Positions 33,464 through 40,663 of a stretch of 40,663 nucleotides of DNA are shown piece by piece. Numbering within the stretch: the stretch's first letter is position 1; every line of letters starts with the position of its first letter. The translations under genes and the position numbers were made by a program. The notes beneath the pieces were generated by a model. That model searched no databases. It was not told where the DNA came from and saw nothing but the letters and a program-made list of their open reading frames with translations. The stretch is taken from contig JAUIIX010000026.1 of assembly GCA_030431515.1 (NCBI GenBank), positions 1 through 40,663 on the forward strand, given 5' to 3'. This DNA is from a bacterium. Its GTDB lineage: Bacteria; Bacteroidota; Ignavibacteria; Kapaibacteriales; UBA2268.

Positions 33464-35533
33464 TTAATTAATTATTAGTTTACTTACTTTTTGATTAATT
33501 CCATTAACTCTTATAAAATAAACACCTTTATTTAGTCCTTTAGGTAAATTTGTAGAATGACTAAAAGTACCTTCTACTAAATTACCTTCAAATACTGAAT
33601 ATCTAATAGTCCCAGTAAAATCAATAATATCAATAGAATAAAAGCCGTTTTTTTCAATTTCAACATCGATATTGAGTGCTTCAGAATTAATAATTGGGTT
33701 AGGATAACTCTTTAATCCAGAAACTTCGATTCTGCTATTTACGTTTAAAATAATACTATTTGTTTGAAAAAATGAAAATGCTTCGTTTAATCTAACTGAG
33801 TCAGGTTGAAAATCTAGTTCAATACTATTAACTTTATATTCTTCATCAACAATCAAAGTATCTTTATATAAGTTACCATCTATGTAATAATCAATAACTA
33901 AAGGGAATTCATACATATCCAATGTTTTAGAGTGTTTTCTTGCGTCATTTTTTTGTATTTGTTTTACATTCATATTAAATATAAACTTATCTCCATCTGG
34001 TAAAATTTCATACCTGAAATCTATAATAGGATGTCCTGCAGAATACAAAAACTGGTCAAAAAACTTTCTAATTGGAATTAATGGGTTACTTGCTCTATCT
34101 TCAAAATATTTTATCATAACTTCACCATCAATTGAAGTATATGCATATTCTTGTAAATAATCTTTTAAAATTTCAAAAAATTCCTCTTTACCAATAAAAT
34201 TTCTCAATTGATGATATATCCAAGATGATTTCTGATAAATAATATACCATCTATTATTTCCAAAAACAGTAGATTCAATATCTTCAAGATAAATAGGGGG
34301 TTGTGCAATACCCGTATTAGGAGCATATTTTAAATAGAATTGTTTAATATCAACCATTTTATAGTTATAAGCACTATCATTATTTCTTCCTTCCCAAAGT
34401 GCTTCAGACCATTGAGCCCCACCTTCATTTAACCATATATCTCTCCAGGTAGTAGGACTTATTAAATCACCCAACCACATGTGAGCTAACTCATGAGCTA
34501 ATAATCCATCTTCACCATTTAAAGCACGTCGTCTAATTGTTTGGATAGATTGATGTTCCATTCCTGCAGCCCAAAAATTTTCTACAACTACTGTCCCAAA
34601 TTTTTCAAAAGGATAAGGTCCAAACAAAGTTTGAAAATATGTAATCATATCAGGTAATACATCTAAAGTTTTATCAGCATAATACTTAGACCCATCATCA
34701 TCGCTCAAAGTATAATCAACTTCCCATATATAATTATCAATTAAAATTGAATCTTGATTATTCTCAATTCTAGCAACTTTATTTTCATAAGTATAAAATT
34801 TAGACGCATTTGCTACCATCAAATATGATGCTATTGGATATTCATGTTCCCAATAAAACTCGTTATAATCTTTATTAAAATTCTTTTCTTTATATAGACC
34901 ATTCGATGCACCTATAAACTCACTTGGTACTCTTAATCTTAGTGTAAACATTTGCTTTTCATAAGGAGTATCATTACATACTAACCAATGTCTTGCATCA
35001 TTAGGTTGCGACATTGTATATGCTAATCTTTCAGGTGCATCTTCTTGACCGACTAATACAAAACCAATATTTTCTTTACCAATATAAGTATATCCAATAT
35101 CAAAGATTAAGGTATCTCCAACGATTAAATCTTCTTGAAAAGTTAATTCTAATTTTAAGTTATTTATAAAGTTAAATTTATAGTTTTTATTACTTAGTTT
35201 TACCGAATCAATTCTAATACTTTTAACATCAAATTCTATTTTGCGAGTATTCGCCGAATCAATTACTAATGTGATTTTTTCATTTGCTGACCAATATCTA
35301 TCAGTTCCAACAGTTGTTTCTGCATTAAGAGGATTTCTCCAATCCATCTCTAAATCTATCTGTAATATATCATAATTCCTTCTATTAAATTCAATTGCTG
35401 AGTTTAGCTCATAAGATTTTATATGTTTGAAGTCATGAAATTTACCACAGCCATCATGCTGATGCTCCAGACTTTGAGAATACAAAGCAGAACTAATTAA
35501 GAAAGTAAATAAAACTATGTACCTTAATGACAT
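33464..35533 (-). CDS. T9SS-exported M1-family zinc aminopeptidase
   Basis: 689 residues with a signal peptide (MSLRYIVLFTFLISSALYSQ) and an N-terminal beta domain. The gluzincin catalytic domain shows LLAHELAHMWLGD (zinc ligands His347 and His351, catalytic Glu348), and the third ligand Glu370 in DIWLNEGGAQWSEAL. The exopeptidase motif GAMEN is replaced by GMEHQ (324-328), so N-terminal recognition may differ from classical aminopeptidases. A C-terminal T9SS sorting domain (about 610-689) has YPNPIINSEALN, LNKGVYFIRV and VSKLIIN. It should act at the cell surface or outside, releasing amino acids or peptides. GGAG lies 7 bases before the ATG. It follows the TonB receptor gene by 44 bases and may use the metal that the receptor takes up. 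Confidence 0.9.
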   Translation of the reverse strand: MSLRYIVLFTFLISSALYSQSLEHQHDGCGKFHDFKHIKSYELNSAIEFNRRNYDILQIDLEMDWRNPLNAETTVGTDRYWSANEKITLVIDSANTRKIEFDVKSIRIDSVKLSNKNYKFNFINNLKLELTFQEDLIVGDTLIFDIGYTYIGKENIGFVLVGQEDAPERLAYTMSQPNDARHWLVCNDTPYEKQMFTLRLRVPSEFIGASNGLYKEKNFNKDYNEFYWEHEYPIASYLMVANASKFYTYENKVARIENNQDSILIDNYIWEVDYTLSDDDGSKYYADKTLDVLPDMITYFQTLFGPYPFEKFGTVVVENFWAAGMEHQSIQTIRRRALNGEDGLLAHELAHMWLGDLISPTTWRDIWLNEGGAQWSEALWEGRNNDSAYNYKMVDIKQFYLKYAPNTGIAQPPIYLEDIESTVFGNNRWYIIYQKSSWIYHQLRNFIGKEEFFEILKDYLQEYAYTSIDGEVMIKYFEDRASNPLIPIRKFFDQFLYSAGHPIIDFRYEILPDGDKFIFNMNVKQIQKNDARKHSKTLDMYEFPLVIDYYIDGNLYKDTLIVDEEYKVNSIELDFQPDSVRLNEAFSFFQTNSIILNVNSRIEVSGLKSYPNPIINSEALNIDVEIEKNGFYSIDIIDFTGTIRYSVFEGNLVEGTFSHSTNLPKGLNKGVYFIRVNGINQKVSKLIIN

Positions 35534-35577
35534 AAAAATTCTCCAATTCTAAAATAAAATAGGCAAGACGTTATTAA

Positions 35578-37773
35578 TCAAAAATAATTATTTAATCCAA
35601 TCGAAATGTTAATTCCTGACTCTGGCATTATATCTTTTATTCTTGATAAGTGATTTCTGTAACTTGTATTAAATATATTCCTTACATTTAATACAATTTG
35701 ATTTTGAGAACCAAAAAGATAGATATAATAATTAGATTTTAAATTAAAAATAAGATAAGAATTTGTTTTTGTTTCAAACTCATCAATTTTACCTTGTTTA
35801 TTAGCGAATTCTGAAATTATACTAATATCATACTTCTCTTTTTTAAATTTTATTTCTAAAATATTTTTTAGTGGTGGTATCATAGGTAAATAGAAATCAC
35901 TTTCTAAATTTCTTCCGATAGTATATTGTACTACGTTTTTAAAAATAAAATTTTTATAATTCAAATTTAATTGATATTCAAATCCATTTAGATTAGCTCT
36001 AATTCCTTGATTTTCATAAATAGGAAGTCTTGTTTTTATTAAATCTATTTCGCCAGTGTTTCTTGGAGTGATAAAATTAAAAAAATAGTAATTAAAGAAA
36101 TTAAATGAATTTTCAATTTCTATTTCCTTATAACTATTTTTAATACTGTACATTAATTCTACATTTAAAGAGTTTTCAATTTTTAAATTTTGATTACCAA
36201 TATCATAGGAATATGAAGCCAAATGAGGTCCCATTGAATATAGTTCTTCTAAAGTAGGGATTCTTTCATCATAAGACATAATTAAACCTAAAATAGAGTT
36301 CTTTAACTTTTTATAAACACTAGAAAATGAGAATGTTGTTATATTATAACTTTTGTCATAAAAAGTTGAATTTTTGGAAACACTTTGATCTTTGTTTGTT
36401 AAGTAATTTTTGTTTTCTTGTCTTAATGCAAATGAAATATCAAAATCATTTAGTTCATAATCCTGAATAAGATAAAAAGCAAAATTAAAATCTATCACTT
36501 CAGGAGTTCTAACTGCAGCACCTGCATCATAATAATTGCGAGAAAAGTTAACTCCAAAATCACTATCATCTGCACCTAAAATATTTTCAGATTCAAAATC
36601 TAATCTAACTACATGATTTTGAACAATATATTTTGCACCTAAAATTCCACTTGATTCATACTCATTATGTTCTAAATGATTATACAAATAATTGAATTTT
36701 ATGTCCTTAATAAACTTATTATCGTGAAAATGATAATTATAATTAGTTTTAAAATTATTTTTGAACATTTCTATATTAACACCCTTAGAGTGTGTTCCTT
36801 TAGGACCTGGAGGTATTCCATAATCATTTTGATAGTAATCATATACAACACCATAATCATAGTTTTTAGAATGATTACCTAAACCAATTGAGTAATTACT
36901 TGAATTAATTTGAGAGTTTATTAATTCTAAATCAGGAGTATTTATATTTTGCGAATTTACTAATGATACTTTTCCTTTTATATTAATATCTTCATAAATA
37001 TTAGAAGTATTTTCTATATAATTCATTACTGCTAAGTTATTACTATGATAATAGTTTTTGATGTCAGTAATGCTTTTATCTACTTTTTCTATAGGAATAT
37101 CATTCTTCACTAAATCTATTACACCAGCTGAAGAAGATGAAGAATATTTAAGTGTTTTAGGTCCACGTAAAATACTAATTCCCTTAATCGATTGAGGGTC
37201 TATAGCTACATTATGGTCTGGTGAATTTGCTGATAAATCTAAATTAGCAAATCCGTCAGAATTAATTTTTAATCTATCATTAGATAAACCTCGAAAAACT
37301 GGGCGAGTAGGGGCAGAACCCATTGCACGAATATCCACACCTTTAATTGCCTGCATCGACTCACCAAATGATGCTTGTAAATTTGAATTAACTTCTTTAC
37401 TACTTAATTTGTAAGATGATAATATAAAAGAATCCAAAGTGCTGTGTTCTTTCTCACCACTTACTATAATATTATGTAAATGAAAGTCAAGAGGATGCAT
37501 TGGTAATATGAAAGTGTTATTAATATTACTCAAATCAACGTCATAATGTTCAAACTTATAAGACAATTTATATAAATCTATGTGAACTTTATTCTTATTG
37601 CTTTTAAATTCAATGATACCCTTGTCATCTGAATATAAAGTATCTTTATTATCAATAATAACTTTAACTTGAGGTATATATTTTTTAGTATAATCATCAA
37701 AAATACTGGCTTTGTATTTGTTTGCAAAGCCAGTACTTATTAAAAGAACATAGATTGAAATTAATAATTTCAT
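35578..37773 (-). CDS. TonB-dependent receptor, ZnuD-like (metal uptake)
   Basis: 731 residues. A signal peptide (1-17) precedes a carboxypeptidase-regulatory-like domain (about 20-92), the plug (about 110-230) and a 22-strand-type barrel ending in an aromatic (GLNNYF). The plug reads VFRGLSNDRLKINSDG (159-174), then SANSPDHNVAIDP (181-193, His187) and ILRGPKTLKYSSSSSAGVID. The S-x-DH-x-V-x-x-DP pattern is characteristic of ZnuD-type receptors for zinc or other transition metals; the Zn assignment itself is an inference. The ATG overlaps the end of the His-rich lipoprotein gene by 4 bases (ATGA), so the two are translationally coupled. A matching inner-membrane transporter is not in the window. 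Confidence 0.88.
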   Translation of the reverse strand: MKLLISIYVLLISTGFANKYKASIFDDYTKKYIPQVKVIIDNKDTLYSDDKGIIEFKSNKNKVHIDLYKLSYKFEHYDVDLSNINNTFILPMHPLDFHLHNIIVSGEKEHSTLDSFILSSYKLSSKEVNSNLQASFGESMQAIKGVDIRAMGSAPTRPVFRGLSNDRLKINSDGFANLDLSANSPDHNVAIDPQSIKGISILRGPKTLKYSSSSSAGVIDLVKNDIPIEKVDKSITDIKNYYHSNNLAVMNYIENTSNIYEDINIKGKVSLVNSQNINTPDLELINSQINSSNYSIGLGNHSKNYDYGVVYDYYQNDYGIPPGPKGTHSKGVNIEMFKNNFKTNYNYHFHDNKFIKDIKFNYLYNHLEHNEYESSGILGAKYIVQNHVVRLDFESENILGADDSDFGVNFSRNYYDAGAAVRTPEVIDFNFAFYLIQDYELNDFDISFALRQENKNYLTNKDQSVSKNSTFYDKSYNITTFSFSSVYKKLKNSILGLIMSYDERIPTLEELYSMGPHLASYSYDIGNQNLKIENSLNVELMYSIKNSYKEIEIENSFNFFNYYFFNFITPRNTGEIDLIKTRLPIYENQGIRANLNGFEYQLNLNYKNFIFKNVVQYTIGRNLESDFYLPMIPPLKNILEIKFKKEKYDISIISEFANKQGKIDEFETKTNSYLIFNLKSNYYIYLFGSQNQIVLNVRNIFNTSYRNHLSRIKDIMPESGINISIGLNNYF

Positions 37774-38228
37774 TCTATGTAAATAGGAATTTGTGGGGTA
37801 ATAATATCTGAATGATCACCATGCATAATAATCAATTTAAAAGCAGTACTTCCTTTAACTAAGGAATTTATAGTAAAAGCAAATTTAGATGTACTATTTG
37901 TATTTTTGTTTATTGAAATAAAACTATCTAAAATCTCCCAACTAAGACTAATTTCATCTTCATCAGATTCAATGAAATTTCCATCTTCATCTTTAAATAA
38001 AATATCAAAATTTAAAGTATCATTTAGTTTTAAATTTATCACTTTATTATATTCATCACTAATTACCCCTTTATCAATGTGCATATAAGTTGTATCATTT
38101 TGAGTTATAATCCATTCAACAGGTTCGAAATGGTCATCATGATGCTCGTCTGCATCTTTATCTTCACATGAAGAAATTAAAAACATAGCTGTAATAACAA
38201 CTAAAAAAAGCCATACTTTCTTAAGCAT
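37770..38228 (-). CDS. His/Asp-rich lipoprotein coupled to a ZnuD-like receptor
   Basis: 152 residues. The lipoprotein signal ends FLISSC (Cys21), followed by an acidic stretch EDKDADEHHDDHFEP with His29, His30 and His33, which looks like a metal-gathering site. The rest is a single beta-sandwich-like domain that closes with IMHGDHSD (His136, His139) and PQIPIYIE. I recall lipoproteins with a similar HGDH-aD end next to metal TonB receptors, without a known function; this is from memory and not a search. It is probably on the periplasmic or outer face of the outer membrane, handing a metal to the receptor or holding it. An AAAGGA site precedes the start. It is coupled to the receptor gene by an ATGA overlap. 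Confidence 0.8.
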   Translation of the reverse strand: MLKKVWLFLVVITAMFLISSCEDKDADEHHDDHFEPVEWIITQNDTTYMHIDKGVISDEYNKVINLKLNDTLNFDILFKDEDGNFIESDEDEISLSWEILDSFISINKNTNSTSKFAFTINSLVKGSTAFKLIIMHGDHSDIITPQIPIYIE

Positions 38229-38277
38229 AGTTAAATCCTTTATTTATTATAAAAATGTTATTTTTAGAAATAGAAAC

Positions 38278-38577
38278 TTAATAAAAAGGATAAAAAGGGG
38301 GGGCTTTGATTGAAAAGAAATAATCTAGTATTTCTAATTTTAATGATTCTAAAATTATATTAGTATCAATTCTTTCTACAAATAGAAGAAATGAAAGCTG
38401 TATATTGCAACAGAATTGTTTGTTGGACTTAATTAATTCACATAATTTACAGTCAATTATATCTTCAGTATTTGTTAATTTAGTATTTGAATTATAATCT
38501 ATATTATGGTGATGGAATACCCCTATAGAACTTATATTAGTAAACGCAAATAATAATATATATATAATTAATTTCAT
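38278..38577 (-). CDS. Small secreted His/Cys-motif protein, DUF2946-like in plan
   Basis: 99 residues. An N-terminal hydrophobic signal is followed by HHH (22-24), a CxxC (Cys43-Cys46 in DCKLCEL), a CC pair (56-57) and the tail SIKAPPFYPFY. The order FHHH, CxxC and a C-terminal (R/K)APP recalls the DUF2946 group of small proteins found beside copper or zinc transporters in Proteobacteria; relation by descent is not shown. The His and Cys residues suggest metal binding or sensing at the envelope. It lies 22 bases after queA and 49 before the His-rich lipoprotein gene. It may mark the start of the metal cassette while sharing queA transcription. Confidence 0.72.
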   Translation of the reverse strand: MKLIIYILLFAFTNISSIGVFHHHNIDYNSNTKLTNTEDIIDCKLCELIKSNKQFCCNIQLSFLLFVERIDTNIILESLKLEILDYFFSIKAPPFYPFY

Positions 38578-38599
38578 TAATATTTAGACGAATTATTGA

Positions 38600-39805
38600 T
38601 TATAATATTATAGATGAATCGCCATAAGATAAAAATCTAAAATCATTTTCTAAAGCAAATTGATATGCTTCTTTAAATAAATCATCACCCATAAATGCAG
38701 CTGTTAAAAGAATTAAAGTACTATATGGTTGATGGAAATTTGTAATAACAGAATCAACTAATTTAAATTTATATGAAGGAACAATAATTAACTGAGTATA
38801 ACCTATCAATCGTTTTAAATTCTTATTCATCATATACTTTTTTAAATTCTTCAATAAGCTTAGTTTATCTTCGAACTTCATTTCATAAGATTCCCATTGT
38901 TCAATAAAAACTTCACCTTCGTAAGAATTTAATAACTTTTGAGAAAAAATCATAAGTGATTCTAATGTTCTAACTGACGTAGTACCAACAGCTAATATTT
39001 TTTTTCTACTTTTTACTTGTACAATCAAATCTTCAAGAAACTCCAAACTAACTGAGAAAAACTCTTCGTGCATCGGGTGTTCTTCTACCAACTCAACAAA
39101 AAGTGGTTTAAAAGTTCCTGCTCCTACGTGAAGTAATATTTCATTATAAGTAATATTATTTTCTTTCAGATTTTTAAATACTTTCTCTGTAAAATGAAGT
39201 GCAGCAGTAGGTGCAGCAACAGAGCCATCTTCTTTAGCAAATACAGTTTGGTATCGTGTTTTATCACTTTCTTCTAAATCTCTTTCAATATATGGTGGTA
39301 AAGGAATTTGCCCAAGACTATTAATTATCTCAAAAAATGAAGCATCTTCAGTCCAATTAAACTCTAATGTAAAATGACTTTCAATAATATCTAAGACTTT
39401 AGCACTTAATGTGTTATATTCTTTTGAAATATTTTTAAACTCATCACCGATTTTAATTTTCTTACCTTTTAAAATACAATTCCAAGTAACTTTATATTTC
39501 GCAAGTAATGAAATTTGAGGGTCAATAGAAGGTAAAATAGGATTTAAACAAAATATTTCAACTATCTTGTTATTTTTCCTTTCCATATAAAACCTGGCGG
39601 GAATAACCTTAGTATTATTAAAAACTAAATGATAAGTGTTATCAATAACTTTATGTAAGTTTGAAAACTTATCTATTTTAAAAGAATTATCTGCTCTATT
39701 AATAATTTGAAGCTTAGATTCATCTCTATTTTCTAAAGGGTATAAAGCAATCTTTTCAGCTGGCAAAACATAATTGTAATCATTAATATTTATTTTTGGA
39801 ATCAT
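38600..39805 (-). CDS. queA: S-adenosylmethionine:tRNA ribosyltransferase-isomerase
   Basis: 401 residues, longer than the usual 340-360 owing to internal insertions. It transfers and isomerises the ribosyl part of SAM onto preQ1 in tRNA, giving epoxyqueuosine at the wobble position. Family motifs in order are NDYNYVLPAEKIALYPLENR (start), VFNNTKVIPARFYMER, VAAPTAALHFTE, HVGAGTFKPL, HPMHEEFFSVS, AVGTTSVRTLES, TNFHQPYSTLILLTAAFMG and FRFLSYGDSSII. It is cytoplasmic. It follows batE by 6 bases and leads into the small His/Cys protein after 22, so the Bat operon, queA and the metal genes may share a transcript. Confidence 0.96.
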   Translation of the reverse strand: MIPKININDYNYVLPAEKIALYPLENRDESKLQIINRADNSFKIDKFSNLHKVIDNTYHLVFNNTKVIPARFYMERKNNKIVEIFCLNPILPSIDPQISLLAKYKVTWNCILKGKKIKIGDEFKNISKEYNTLSAKVLDIIESHFTLEFNWTEDASFFEIINSLGQIPLPPYIERDLEESDKTRYQTVFAKEDGSVAAPTAALHFTEKVFKNLKENNITYNEILLHVGAGTFKPLFVELVEEHPMHEEFFSVSLEFLEDLIVQVKSRKKILAVGTTSVRTLESLMIFSQKLLNSYEGEVFIEQWESYEMKFEDKLSLLKNLKKYMMNKNLKRLIGYTQLIIVPSYKFKLVDSVITNFHQPYSTLILLTAAFMGDDLFKEAYQFALENDFRFLSYGDSSIIL

Positions 39806-39811
39806 AATCTA

Positions 39812-40555
39812 TTAATACAGCAATACATTATCAGAATAAATCCAACCAATATTGCCATCTGCTAATTTAACTTGATTCCAATTTCTTTCTTCCTTAATCA
39901 AGTCAAATGTTGCTCCTTCGTGAAGAATTAAAATATCAGTACTCTGTTGGTCAGGTTCAGACTTAATATAAGCTGAAGGGCTTATAATCACTCCATTAGT
40001 CATAGAATGTTGGTAGCTTGACTGTTTGTTTGCAAAGTAAAAACTTAAAACAAATAAAACTGAAAATATTATCGAAAAATTCAAGAATAATTTTTTACTA
40101 AACAAATCTCTACTATTATAAAATAAAGCTATTAAAACTAAAGCGATTATAAATATAAAAGTAGATATAAATGTCCAAGTTTTTTCATTAAACCAATTTG
40201 AAATAGTAAATGAAATATTATCTAAAAAGAAATCAGGAATTTCGTCAAATTTATCAATTGTTTTAAGTTTTGTTAATTCTAAATTGAATTTAGCATCTTC
40301 ATTATCAGGGTCTATTTTTAATGCTTTATGATAGTTGTATATAGCATGACCAATATTTTCAATACGATAATATGAATTTGCCAAATTATAATATATTTCA
40401 AATGATACTACATTATTATTTATTAAATCTTCATAAATAACTATTGCTTCTTCATAATTTGCACTTTGATACAACTTATTTGCATCTATAAATTTAGTGT
40501 CAATAGATTGAGAGTAACAAAGCGAACTAAATAAGAAAATTAATAACTGAATCAT
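39812..40555 (-). CDS. batE: BatE-like TPR/SH3 membrane protein
   Basis: 247 residues. A signal or first membrane segment (1-16) is followed by TPR repeats (about 22-95, with NLANSYYRIENIGHAIYNYH). Two membrane helices lie at about 127-145 and 157-174, and a C-terminal bacterial SH3 domain at about 185-247 (AYIKSEPDQQS to NIGWIYSDNVLLY). This order is that of BatE in the Bacteroidota Bat (aerotolerance) operon, where BatA-E form an envelope complex with MoxR. A GGAGG site lies 7 bases before the ATG, inside the upstream gene, and the ATG overlaps its TGA by 4 bases. Confidence 0.85.
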   Translation of the reverse strand: MIQLLIFLFSSLCYSQSIDTKFIDANKLYQSANYEEAIVIYEDLINNNVVSFEIYYNLANSYYRIENIGHAIYNYHKALKIDPDNEDAKFNLELTKLKTIDKFDEIPDFFLDNISFTISNWFNEKTWTFISTFIFIIALVLIALFYNSRDLFSKKLFLNFSIIFSVLFVLSFYFANKQSSYQHSMTNGVIISPSAYIKSEPDQQSTDILILHEGATFDLIKEERNWNQVKLADGNIGWIYSDNVLLY

Positions 40556-40663
40556 AATTTATCCTCCAATTTAGCAATTATATCACTAATCTCTTCATAA
40601 ATATTGCTCAAATTATCATCTCCTAAATTAGGAGCATATCTAACATACTCGCATTTATCAATA
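40552..40663 (-). CDS. batD: BatD-like protein, C-terminal fragment (runs off the right edge)
   Basis: 36 residues plus stop on the minus strand, open to the edge: IDKCEYVRYAPNL, then SNIYEEISDIIAKLEDKL. The C-E-x-x-RYAP then IYEEA-like helix ending in LE-x-KL matches the C-terminus of BatD proteins, and the gene lies exactly where batD precedes batE. The stop TGA overlaps the batE ATG. The assignment rests on the short sequence together with its position. Confidence 0.65.
   Translation of the reverse strand, partial: IDKCEYVRYAPNLGDDNLSNIYEEISDIIAKLEDKL

Noticed and set aside
1-40663. CRISPR, tRNA, rRNA, transposon, toxin-antitoxin or phage-defence genes
   Set aside because: No direct repeats with spacers, no GC-rich folded RNA islands and no transposase, integrase or known defence motifs were seen on either strand.

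Overview
The window is very AT-rich (GC clearly below one third) and densely coded. It looks like a member of the Bacteroidota / FCB group. The evidence is three proteins with C-terminal type IX secretion (T9SS) sorting domains, ASPM-SPD2-Hydin ('choice-of-anchor D') repeats, a choice-of-anchor V domain, a DUF2723 membrane protein, a fused alpha/beta E1 dehydrogenase, the end of a Bat operon (batD-batE) and TAnnTTTG-type -7 promoter elements. The IgGFc-binding-like domain and the clear GGAG Shine-Dalgarno sites at several starts would suit a deep lineage (Kapabacteria/Ignavibacteria-like) better than a classical Bacteroidia or Flavobacteriia. Placement below phylum is an inference from domain content only. 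No rRNA, tRNA, CRISPR array, insertion sequence, integrase or phage gene was seen. No gene-free stretch exceeds about 220 bases.

Layout. 1-666: 5' part of a secreted IgGFc-binding-like protein (minus). 795-1829: Tat-type LD-carboxypeptidase (minus), divergent from a plus-strand run of an RSH (RelA/SpoT) protein, an alpha/beta hydrolase, peptidase E, a repeat-containing lipoprotein and cysS (1885-8695). The RSH protein has an intact hydrolase site but a synthetase site that has lost its key residues. 8696-18906: four tightly packed minus-strand genes, transcribed from a giant T9SS protein through a double-OmpA-domain barrel protein and an ATP-grasp (PEP-synthase N-terminal) protein to an HDOD protein. 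19083-21763: arginine decarboxylase and a DUF481-like barrel (minus). 21875-27143: DUF2723 GT-C-type membrane protein and fused E1 (plus). 27140-30353: unknown six-TM protein, PhoH, LysM/coiled-coil protein and small coiled-coil envelope protein (minus). 30572-33340: T9SS protein with choice-of-anchor V, Ig and ASPM domains (plus). 33464-40663: minus-strand run, in transcription order batD (partial), batE, queA, a small His/Cys-rich protein, a His-rich lipoprotein, a ZnuD-like TonB receptor and a T9SS-exported M1 aminopeptidase.

How the genes fit together. Much of the window is cell envelope and secretion: T9SS cargo, outer-membrane barrels, lipoproteins, peptidoglycan-binding domains and a likely glycosyltransferase. 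The rest is housekeeping: CysRS, QueA, SpeA, PhoH, E1 and stringent-response control. The stretches most worth testing are the RSH protein with an apparently dead synthetase domain, the 33464-38577 cassette that looks like metal (zinc-type) acquisition with two uncharacterised His-rich partners, the four-gene envelope/ATP-grasp/HDOD unit, and the paired coiled-coil proteins at 29231-30353 that share a cysteine motif. Promoters were found by eye only; 30354-30571, the largest non-coding gap, holds a good minus-strand -7 element and no recognisable plus-strand promoter.
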